Below are positions 1 to 7,599 of a stretch of 64,000 nt of DNA, piece by piece. The notes under the pieces were generated by a model. It ran no database searches. It worked only from the letters and a program-made list of their open reading frames with translations, and was not told where the DNA came from. The stretch comes from Aestuariibaculum suncheonense (lineage in GTDB: Bacteria > Bacteroidota > Bacteroidia > Flavobacteriales > Flavobacteriaceae), in the NCBI RefSeq assembly GCF_014596935.1, contig NZ_JACVXC010000001.1, forward strand, positions 124,001-188,000. Reading direction: 5' to 3'. A program made the translations under genes and the position numbers. Every line of letters begins with the position of its first letter. Within the stretch, counting starts at the first letter, position 1.

Positions 1-11
1 TATTAAAAAAA

Positions 12-44
12 AGGCCATTAAAGGGTTGCAGCCTTTAATGGCCT
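12..44. terminator. Perfect 13-bp hairpin before the first SusC gene
   Basis: Positions 12-24 (AGGCCATTAAAGG) pair perfectly with 32-44 around a 7-base loop. The run of eight A at 5-12 becomes a U-tract only when read on the minus strand; on the plus strand the bases after the stem are not T-rich. It probably ends a transcription unit lying left of the window, or is a bidirectional terminator. It could also sit in the 5' leader of the SusC gene at 87. Confidence 0.5.
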
Positions 45-86
45 GAATAACCATTATTAAAATAATAATCACTAAACTACAAACTT

Positions 87-3000
87 ATGAAAAATTTTTA
101 TCGAAAACCCTGTATGACCAAGGGGTTATTTAAAATTTTACTGCTAGTAATTTTAGGCAGTTCAGAGGCTGTTTTTTCCTCGAACGGTTTAATTAAAACG
201 AATGCAGTGAACGATTTTAACGAGGTTCTTCAACAAAGAACAGTAACAGGTAAAGTTACAGACCAATCGGGGATTCCGCTTCCCGGAGTTTCAATTGTTG
301 TAAAAGGAACAACGAGAGGGGTAAGTACAGATTTTGATGGAAAGTACTCAATTAATATAACTGATGGTGAAATCCTAGTTTTCAGTTTTATTGGGTTTAT
401 TGAACAAGAGTTTGCGGTTAATGGCAATTCTACTGTAAATATAACTTTAAATGAGGATGTGTCAGAACTTAATGAGGTTGTGGTAGTAGGATATGGAACA
501 CAAAGTAAAAAGGATTTAACCGGATCGGTTTCAGTAGTGAAAGCAGATGAAATTATAGCTAGAAGTACTACTAATGTATCTAATGCATTACAGGGAACGG
601 TTTCGGGTGTAAGTGTTACAAGAAGTAATTCGGAACCTGGATCGGGTAATACTATTAGGGTACGTGGTATTACGACCTTACAAGGTGAAAATGGACCTTT
701 AGTACTGGTAGATAATATTCCTGTGGGGAGTATTAATGATGTTAATGCAGATGAAATAGAGTCTATTTCGGTTTTAAAAGATGGGGCTTCAGCATCTATT
801 TATGGGTCAAGGGCTGCAGCTGGAGTAATACTTATTACAACTAAAAAAGCAAAAACAGGCAAATTTACTGCTTCTTATTCTGGTGAATATTTTACCATTA
901 CACCAACTCAGGTAAGGCGAACAGTTGGGGCAATACGGTATTTGGAGATGTTTAATGAGCAGGAATGGAACGATGCTGGTAATGCAGCTGGAAAAGAATA
1001 TCTAAAATATGATGAAGATTTTATCTCAAATTATTTGGCCAATAACCAAACAGATCCAGATAACTACCCAAATACCAATTGGAGGGATTTAATTTTAAAG
1101 AAGAACACATCTGGTTATCGTCATAATGTGAGTTTTTCAGGAGGGACAGATAAAATTAAATCTGTGGCCAATTTTGGTTACGAAACCCAGGATGCCTTAT
1201 ATAACCATAGAGATTGGACAAGAATTACAGGGAGGTTAAACAATAGTATGGAGCTGTCTGATAAATTTGGTGCTAATCTTGATTTCGGCTTTAGGTTAAC
1301 CGATGATAATAGGCCTGTTACAGATCCAACCATAAGAGCAATAGAGTCTGCTCCTATTTATGCGGCTTTATGGCAGGATGGAAGAATTGCAGAAGGGAAA
1401 ACGGGTGATAATGTTTATGCGAGGCTAGAAGAAGGTGGATTTAGTAAAGATAAAAATTACCTGTTTTATGGAAGATTTGAAGTTTACTTTAATCCTATTA
1501 ATGATTTAAAGCTGTCTCTTAATATCGCTCCAAGACATCGATTTAATAAATATAAACAATTTAACCAATCCATTCCGTATTGGGCATTCGATAATCCTAA
1601 CCAAGAAGGAAATCCTGAAGGTTATATATCTTCTCACAATGATGCGCAAATTAGTTTAAAGGAGACCCGCAGGGATGATTTTAGCTTAACTACCCAAGCC
1701 TTGGCTAATTATGATAGTTCATTTGGGAAACATAATGTGAGTGCCACCTTGGGCTATGAAGAGTTTTCTTCTAAAAGCGAGAGACTAGGAATCCATGGTC
1801 GCTTTTATTTAGACAATAATTATCCCTATTTAAGCCAAGCTCCTGTTGATGGAGTCTTTAATATAGAATATTCATGGCCTGAAAGAGATAATTACACCTA
1901 TGTGGATGAATATGCCTATCGTTCTGTGTTTGGAAGGGCGGCTTATGATTTTGATAAAAAATATTTAATACAAGGCAGTATCCGTAGAGATGGCTCATCA
2001 CGGTTTGGTAAAGCATACCGATGGGGATCTTTTCCGTCTGTCGCAGCGGGCTGGGTGGTTTCTGAAGAAAATTTTATGGCACCATTAAAGGGATCTATTG
2101 ACTTTTTAAAGTTTAGGGCCACTTATGGTAGTCTTGGGAACGATAGGTTGGGTAATTACCTGTATCAATCGGTATTGCAATTTTCAAATGTTTTGATTTC
2201 CAATGGATCAAATGTAGAGTCTGTTAGAACAGCGGCACAACGATATCTTGCCGTAGAAGATATTACTTGGGAGACGACCACCTCGTTTAACTTAGGTTTG
2301 GACTTAAATATGTTCAATTATAAATTATCGGTTACGGCAGATTATTTCAAAAAAGAAACTACCGATATGTTATTGGATTTAAGTATACCTGCCTTAAGTG
2401 GTTATGAAGACCCAACAGATAATGTGGGAAGTATGGATACAAAAGGTTGGGAAGTCGCTGCCATCTGGAAAGATAATATTGGTAAATTAAAGTATTCTGC
2501 TTCGTTTAATATATACGACTCTGAATCTATCATTGGAGATATAGCGGACAAACAGTTATTTTCTGAAAATACTATTTCAGAGCAAGGGGTTGAATTTAGA
2601 ACATGGTATGGCTTGCAATCAGATGGAATTTATCAAACACAGGATGAAGTAGTTAATTCTGCCGTAACAAGTGGGGTTGTAAGTCCTGGAGATATAAAAT
2701 ATAAAGATATAAGTGGGCCGGATGGTGAGCCAGATGGGAAAATAAATGAACATGACAGAACCTATTTGGGAGGATCGCTGCCAAGGTACCAGTATGGCGG
2801 GAATATTAATTTGGCGTATAAGGGCTTCGATTTTGGAGTGGCATTCCAAGGCGTTGGTAAATACTTGAAAAACATTGGAACATCTTTTATTAGACCGTTT
2901 AAAGAAGACTGGTTGTCTCCTCCTCAGTTATTGGACGGTAACTATTGGAGCGCCTATAACACACCAGAAGAAAACTTAAACGCAATTTATCCAAGATTGT

Positions 3001-3266
3001 CCAAAACATCGGGAGGGAACAACTACAGGTTTTCTGATTTTTATTTAAAGGACGCTTCCTATTTAAGAATTAAAAATATCACTTTAGGGTATACAATCCC
3101 TTCCAAAAGTTTAAAGAGTATTGGGATTTCAAGTCTTAGGCTTTATGTTTCTGGAAACGATTTGTTTACATTCGATAAGTTGCCAGAGGGTATTGATCCA
3201 GAACAAGGAGGAGGTAGTTATTTAATTACCAAGTCTTACATTTTTGGAATAAAAGCTAATTTTTAA
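87..3266 (+). CDS. SusC/RagA-family TonB-linked outer-membrane glycan transporter (pair 1)
   Basis: This is an outer-membrane barrel that imports oligosaccharides with its SusD partner, powered by TonB-ExbBD. The N-terminus has a secretion signal (about residues 1-32). A carboxypeptidase-regulatory-like domain follows at about 52-128 (TGKVTDQSGIPLPGVSIVVK), then the SusC hallmark EVVVVGYGTQSKKDLTGSV, the plug domain (about 135-255) and a long barrel ending in aromatic-aliphatic strands (ITKSYIFGIKANF). The length of 1059 residues is normal for the family. A second ATG at codon 10 (MTKGLFK) is also possible. The matching SusD begins 11 bp after the stop, so the two are co-transcribed. The family call is secure; the substrate is inferred only from the neighbouring enzymes. 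Confidence 0.95.
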   Translation: MKNFYRKPCMTKGLFKILLLVILGSSEAVFSSNGLIKTNAVNDFNEVLQQRTVTGKVTDQSGIPLPGVSIVVKGTTRGVSTDFDGKYSINITDGEILVFSFIGFIEQEFAVNGNSTVNITLNEDVSELNEVVVVGYGTQSKKDLTGSVSVVKADEIIARSTTNVSNALQGTVSGVSVTRSNSEPGSGNTIRVRGITTLQGENGPLVLVDNIPVGSINDVNADEIESISVLKDGASASIYGSRAAAGVILITTKKAKTGKFTASYSGEYFTITPTQVRRTVGAIRYLEMFNEQEWNDAGNAAGKEYLKYDEDFISNYLANNQTDPDNYPNTNWRDLILKKNTSGYRHNVSFSGGTDKIKSVANFGYETQDALYNHRDWTRITGRLNNSMELSDKFGANLDFGFRLTDDNRPVTDPTIRAIESAPIYAALWQDGRIAEGKTGDNVYARLEEGGFSKDKNYLFYGRFEVYFNPINDLKLSLNIAPRHRFNKYKQFNQSIPYWAFDNPNQEGNPEGYISSHNDAQISLKETRRDDFSLTTQALANYDSSFGKHNVSATLGYEEFSSKSERLGIHGRFYLDNNYPYLSQAPVDGVFNIEYSWPERDNYTYVDEYAYRSVFGRAAYDFDKKYLIQGSIRRDGSSRFGKAYRWGSFPSVAAGWVVSEENFMAPLKGSIDFLKFRATYGSLGNDRLGNYLYQSVLQFSNVLISNGSNVESVRTAAQRYLAVEDITWETTTSFNLGLDLNMFNYKLSVTADYFKKETTDMLLDLSIPALSGYEDPTDNVGSMDTKGWEVAAIWKDNIGKLKYSASFNIYDSESIIGDIADKQLFSENTISEQGVEFRTWYGLQSDGIYQTQDEVVNSAVTSGVVSPGDIKYKDISGPDGEPDGKINEHDRTYLGGSLPRYQYGGNINLAYKGFDFGVAFQGVGKYLKNIGTSFIRPFKEDWLSPPQLLDGNYWSAYNTPEENLNAIYPRLSKTSGGNNYRFSDFYLKDASYLRIKNITLGYTIPSKSLKSIGISSLRLYVSGNDLFTFDKLPEGIDPEQGGGSYLITKSYIFGIKANF

Positions 3267-3277
3267 AATAGTTAAAA

Positions 3278-5044
3278 ATGAAAACATATATATATAAAAT
3301 ACAGTTAAGTTTGGTTTTGGCTTTTATGGCTGTTTCATGTACGAAATTGGATTTGTCGCAACCAGATGTGGCAAGTTCAGGAAACTTTTACCAAACAAAG
3401 GAGCAATTTAGACAAGGGCTAAATGAAGGATATAGATCTGGTTTTTGGATTTTTGATAAATCGCAAAATGGGTTTGATGATGATTTTATGCGTCGAACTT
3501 TATTAGAGCCAGTAAAGCAAGGGTCTATTTCATCGGAGTATGACCATGCCATAAATACTTGGACCGCTATGTATAAAGGCATTACCAGAATGTTGGTTGT
3601 GCTTAAAAAGATTGAAGAGGATACAAGTGTTTTAACCCCTCAGGATAAGGAAACTTATAAGGCAGAAGCGTCTTGTATATTAGGTGCTTATTGGTCTTGG
3701 ATGATCAATCATTTTGGCGATGTTCCTTTTTATGAAGAAGAATTATCAATTGAGGAATCGTTTGTGATATCAAGAACCAGTAAAAGTGAAATCCTTCAAA
3801 AAATTTATAATTATTTTGATGTTGCCATTGCCGGGTTACCTGTAGAACAGGTAGATCGCGACTATTTAACAAAAGGAGCGGCCTATGCCTTAAAAGCCCG
3901 TGCAGCTATTTACCAAAACGATTATGCTACGGCTGCCACGGCTGCCAAGGGGTGTATGGACCTAGGGGTTTATGATTTACACCCAAATTTTGGGGAACTT
4001 TTTAAAACAGCAACAAGAAGTTCTGACGAAATAATATTTCAAATTCCAAGAAGTGTAGATTTAGGTGAAGCAGAAACTACAAACTGGATGGTGCAAGATT
4101 TTCTTCAAAGAAATTTAGGGGGGTATTTAGCTAGAAACCCGACTTGGGAATTATTGGCATCTTTTGAATGTACCGATGGCTTGCCAATTGATGAATCACC
4201 GTTATTTGATCCTTTGAATCCATTTAAAAATAGAGATCCGCGTTGTGCCATGACCATTATTCCTTTTGGTTCATTAGAGGATGGTGACGGATTGGATCCA
4301 AGCTCTGGATATAATAATTTAGGCATAGAATATACACCGCATCCTTTACGTAAACAGGTGTTAGATTACACTACGGGTAATTTAAGAAGAAATAATGATA
4401 CTCAATCGGTAGCAGGATTTGCGTCATTCAACGGATTAGGTTGGAAAAAGGGTGTAGATGAAGGCTGGTTAGATTATATAGAAGATAGTAATTTAATTTG
4501 GATGCGTTATGCAGATGTACTCCTAATATATGCCGAAGCTAAAATTGAATTAAATCAAATTGATCAAACGGTACTGGACGCTATCAATGAAGTAAAATCA
4601 AGAGCTTACAATGGTACTGGAAAATCAGCACCATTGGTTACCACAACCAATCAAAATGAGTTAAGGTTAGAGTTAAGAAATGAAAGACGTATGGAGTTTG
4701 CTAACGAAGGGTTACGTTATATGGACTTAATAAGATGGAGGTTAGCAGAAAAAGCATTGTCTAGAGGTATTATTGGGCAGTTGGCTGTGTCAACCAATAC
4801 AAACCCAAATGTAGTGCCAACAGGACCTCTTATGGATAATGTGGTTAATCCAGGTAAATATTTTTGGGGATTGGTGCCAGAAATTGATGACCAAGATGGG
4901 TTGCCTGATTTTACAGCATTGTTAGATGCCAATTTATGTAGAATTCTTGTAGATACAGATTTCCCAGAAAGGCAATATTTATGGCCTATACCAGCAAGTG
5001 AAAGGTTGCTAAACAAAAACTTGACCCAAAACGACGGATATTAA
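3278..5044 (+). CDS. SusD/RagB-family surface glycan-binding lipoprotein (pair 1)
   Basis: This surface lipoprotein caps the SusC barrel encoded just upstream and captures oligosaccharide. A lipoprotein signal peptide ends at the lipobox AVSC with Cys21. Family features include the N-terminal TPR-like helical part (KAEASCILGAYWSWMINHFGDVPFYEE) and the C-terminal SusD/RagB block (LRLELRNERRMEFANEGLRYMDLIRWRLAEKAL). It ends with the usual LWPIPASERLLNKNLTQNDGY tail. The 588-residue length is typical. The gene is followed by a strong hairpin, so the pair-1 unit probably ends here and the GH30-like gene may have its own start. Confidence 0.94.
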   Translation: MKTYIYKIQLSLVLAFMAVSCTKLDLSQPDVASSGNFYQTKEQFRQGLNEGYRSGFWIFDKSQNGFDDDFMRRTLLEPVKQGSISSEYDHAINTWTAMYKGITRMLVVLKKIEEDTSVLTPQDKETYKAEASCILGAYWSWMINHFGDVPFYEEELSIEESFVISRTSKSEILQKIYNYFDVAIAGLPVEQVDRDYLTKGAAYALKARAAIYQNDYATAATAAKGCMDLGVYDLHPNFGELFKTATRSSDEIIFQIPRSVDLGEAETTNWMVQDFLQRNLGGYLARNPTWELLASFECTDGLPIDESPLFDPLNPFKNRDPRCAMTIIPFGSLEDGDGLDPSSGYNNLGIEYTPHPLRKQVLDYTTGNLRRNNDTQSVAGFASFNGLGWKKGVDEGWLDYIEDSNLIWMRYADVLLIYAEAKIELNQIDQTVLDAINEVKSRAYNGTGKSAPLVTTTNQNELRLELRNERRMEFANEGLRYMDLIRWRLAEKALSRGIIGQLAVSTNTNPNVVPTGPLMDNVVNPGKYFWGLVPEIDDQDGLPDFTALLDANLCRILVDTDFPERQYLWPIPASERLLNKNLTQNDGY

Positions 5045-5056
5045 TTTGTTAGTTAT

Positions 5057-5095
5057 GCTCTCCAACAGTAATCATGTTGGAGAGCTATTTTAATT
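5057..5095 (+). terminator. Rho-independent terminator after SusD 1
   Basis: The stem GCTCTCCAACA (5057-5067) pairs perfectly with 5075-5085 around a 7-base loop, followed by TATTTTAATT. It lies 12 bp after the SusD stop codon. Confidence 0.85.
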
Positions 5096-5219
5096 AGTAG
5101 AGAGTACTTTATCTTTAACAAAAGAAGTATATATTGAAGTTTGTTTTGACCTTAAACAGTATTTACTTTACTTATTACGGATATTCATTTATTATTTTAA
5201 TAATAATAGCATTTATAGT

Positions 5220-7139
5220 ATGAAAAGAGCATTAATATTTTTTGTCGCATTAATTTTTATTGGATGTCATTCTAATTCTACCAAGCAAATCGTTGCCAAT
5301 AATAATGTAACTATTTATCCAGATAAAATAAAACAAACGGTTTGGGGTATTGGATTCGAAATTCAGAGTGATGCTATCGGTTCAGGAAATACAGGGTTAC
5401 CAGAAGACAAGCATGCTGTACCTCATGATTTAACCAAGCAAGAAAGAGAGCGATTTGCTACTGAAATGCTAAAAGGCTTTCGGTACTGCAGAATCGCAGG
5501 AGGGTTGTATTGGAGAGGATTAGATGCGGAATCTAAATACTTACAACCACGTTGGCCAGAACAGCTGGAAGAGTTAAGAGAAATGATTGATGTTGCCGGA
5601 GTTGAAGGTGTTTCCTTGGAATACTGGTCGCCAGCTCCATTTTGGAAAGCCAATAATAGTTATTTAGGCAAAGGAGGTGCAGATAAATACAATACACTAC
5701 GTTGTTTTGGTCCCGATTTTGGCACAGATCCTATATACAAAGGCGATACCTTAAGGTTTTTAAACGATTTTGCAGAAGCTTGTGTGACCGATTTACAAAC
5801 CTTAAAAGAAGCTGGTATTAAACCTTTGAAGTGGGGACTTCAAAACGAGCCAATGGTATCTAATAACCAACAATATTCAACCTGTAAGTATTTTTCTAAA
5901 GAGGATTATGTTAAGGCTTATGTTGCTGCAGCAAAAGCGATTAGAAACTACGACCCTTCAATTTTATTAATAAGTGATACCGAAAATAAATACCCTGGGA
6001 AAATTGGGCCATTTATGTCTGATCCAGAAGTGGCTTCATTGGTAGATGCCTATGTAGTGCACACGGTTGGCTGGGATTCTGAATCAGTAAAAAGTGTAGG
6101 CAAACGTATTAACGATAGTTTGCCATATAAACCTTGGTTTCAAAATGAATATGAATATTTAACAGGTGGAGCGACCCCAGAACGCTGTTTAAATACCGTA
6201 CAACATATTATGAATTCGTTTCAGATAGGTGAAAATCCATCATGGTATTGGATTCATGCCCTTAAGCCTTTTAAAAATTCTGAAGCTAGCGGGTATTCAT
6301 TGGGGTTCTGGAAATCTTTAGAAGAAAATCATCAAAAAGCTACATCTAATGCTTATCACCGTTGGGTTGGTGGCCCCGAAATTGTAAATCTTCCCGATAA
6401 ATTTAAAACTATGGAGTTTTTAAATGTTCAACGTAAAACAAACAAAGCCCCTGGTTTAAATTTTAGTTTTATTATTAATAGGCCGGCTACAGCCTATATG
6501 CTGGTTGAGCAAAAGGGAGAATATGTTCCAGATGGATGGGAGCTAACAGATATTAAATTAGATAGTGAAAATAGTAATGATCTTGTCTATAAAAAAACCT
6601 TAAAAGAAGGAGATCAAAGAATAGCAGAGCATAACGGAGAAGCAAATGGATTTTATGGAGCTCCGCATGCTATTTTTTTAGAATCAGAATTTAAAGACTT
6701 TAAGGTAGAGGTTGGTATTAATAGTCCTATAAAGATCCGTTCTGAAGCTTTAAAATTAGAACAAGCTGCGGCTAATTTAAAACCGGGACATTGGATCTAT
6801 AACGATTTTAACTGGAATGCTGTTGGAAGTTTTGTGAAAAGGATGCCTTGGGACTGTAAGGTGATCGACTTAGTTGAAGATAGTTATAATAAGGATGCCC
6901 GAATATTAACTTTTGTTAAGCCAAACGGTAAGCATACTATTGTGGTTTCTAACCGTACCAGTGAAGAATATACATTTAAAATAAATACTGGTATAGCAAA
7001 CGCTAAATGGAAAGGGTACAGATATTCGCCATTTGAAAGAGGAGAAAACACCATGGGTGTCGAAATTGGAGAACAAAAAGGAGCCATACTGTGTCCATCA
7101 TTACCAAGCTTGAGCTGGGAATTTTGGGAAGAAGAATAA
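5220..7139 (+). CDS. GH30-like (clan GH-A) glycoside hydrolase lipoprotein
   Basis: This is a probable retaining glycoside hydrolase acting at the cell surface or in the periplasm. A lipoprotein signal ends at Cys16 (LIFIGC). The core looks like a clan GH-A (beta/alpha)8 barrel. WGLQNEP carries the probable acid/base Glu210, and WFQNEYEY carries the probable nucleophile Glu310; the 100-residue spacing suits GH30. A beta-sandwich-like tail (about 450-639) follows, as in GH30. Known GH30 activities include beta-glucosidase, beta-glucuronidase, beta-xylosidase and endo-beta-1,6-galactanase, so specificity cannot be read here. The gene stands alone between two terminators, after SusCD 1 and before the beta-helix genes. 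GH39 or another clan A family is the alternative. Confidence 0.7.
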   Translation: MKRALIFFVALIFIGCHSNSTKQIVANNNVTIYPDKIKQTVWGIGFEIQSDAIGSGNTGLPEDKHAVPHDLTKQERERFATEMLKGFRYCRIAGGLYWRGLDAESKYLQPRWPEQLEELREMIDVAGVEGVSLEYWSPAPFWKANNSYLGKGGADKYNTLRCFGPDFGTDPIYKGDTLRFLNDFAEACVTDLQTLKEAGIKPLKWGLQNEPMVSNNQQYSTCKYFSKEDYVKAYVAAAKAIRNYDPSILLISDTENKYPGKIGPFMSDPEVASLVDAYVVHTVGWDSESVKSVGKRINDSLPYKPWFQNEYEYLTGGATPERCLNTVQHIMNSFQIGENPSWYWIHALKPFKNSEASGYSLGFWKSLEENHQKATSNAYHRWVGGPEIVNLPDKFKTMEFLNVQRKTNKAPGLNFSFIINRPATAYMLVEQKGEYVPDGWELTDIKLDSENSNDLVYKKTLKEGDQRIAEHNGEANGFYGAPHAIFLESEFKDFKVEVGINSPIKIRSEALKLEQAAANLKPGHWIYNDFNWNAVGSFVKRMPWDCKVIDLVEDSYNKDARILTFVKPNGKHTIVVSNRTSEEYTFKINTGIANAKWKGYRYSPFERGENTMGVEIGEQKGAILCPSLPSLSWEFWEEE

Positions 7140-7193
7140 TAATTAATTGAGAGCATGTTAAGGGCTTGACAAGCTTATAGGTTGCTACTTAGT

Positions 7194-7246
7194 AAAAACC
7201 ATGGTACTTATTGGGGGTTAAGCCTAATGTGTACCGTGGTTTTTTT
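7194..7246 (+). terminator. Terminator after the GH30-like gene
   Basis: AAAAACCATGGTAC (from about 7195) pairs with GTACCGTGGTTTTT (from 7231) with one G-T wobble. The loop holds a further short stem (ATTGGG with CCTAAT). A run of T follows at 7240-7246. The rest of the 460-bp gap up to 7600 holds the regulatory element listed separately and no gene that I can see. Confidence 0.85.
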
Positions 7247-7452
7247 CATTTTAATAAACAAGCCATTTGTTTATCTATTTAAAACTATGTTTAGGTATAT
7301 ATAACCACTGTCTAGTAATAGTAATTGGGTAACTTGTTTTCTATAAGTATGGATGCTCATCATGTTTTTAAAGAAATGTTTAAAAGTCGTCATATACAAT
7401 TAAAAGAGCGACATTAACAGATCAATAAATTAGTAATGCCCTACCAGTATTG

Positions 7453-7500
7453 ACTTTAAGGGAATAAAAAATGATATCCCTCCTAACTTAAACCTAATTT
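7453..7500 (+). promoter_or_regulatory. Putative operator region before the first beta-helix gene
   Basis: Two elements are seen. ACTTTAAGGGAATA (7453-7466) recurs with one added G at 25356-25370 before the GH20 gene. A 27-bp element at 7474-7500, starting ATATCCCTCCTAACTTAAAC, matches 22 of 27 positions at 10801-10827 and 21 of 27 at 18645-18671 without gaps. It lies 126 bp before the start codon. A T-rich run and CTTTG (7530-7534) follow, a layout shared with the paralog. Binding of the locus HTCS regulator is an inference. Confidence 0.5.
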
Positions 7501-7599
7501 TCCCCTTTTATTTTTTAAATTATTTTTTTCTTTGACATTATGCTTAAGGTATAAGTATTTAAAAATTAAATAATTAACAACCAACTAAACCACTTTTTT

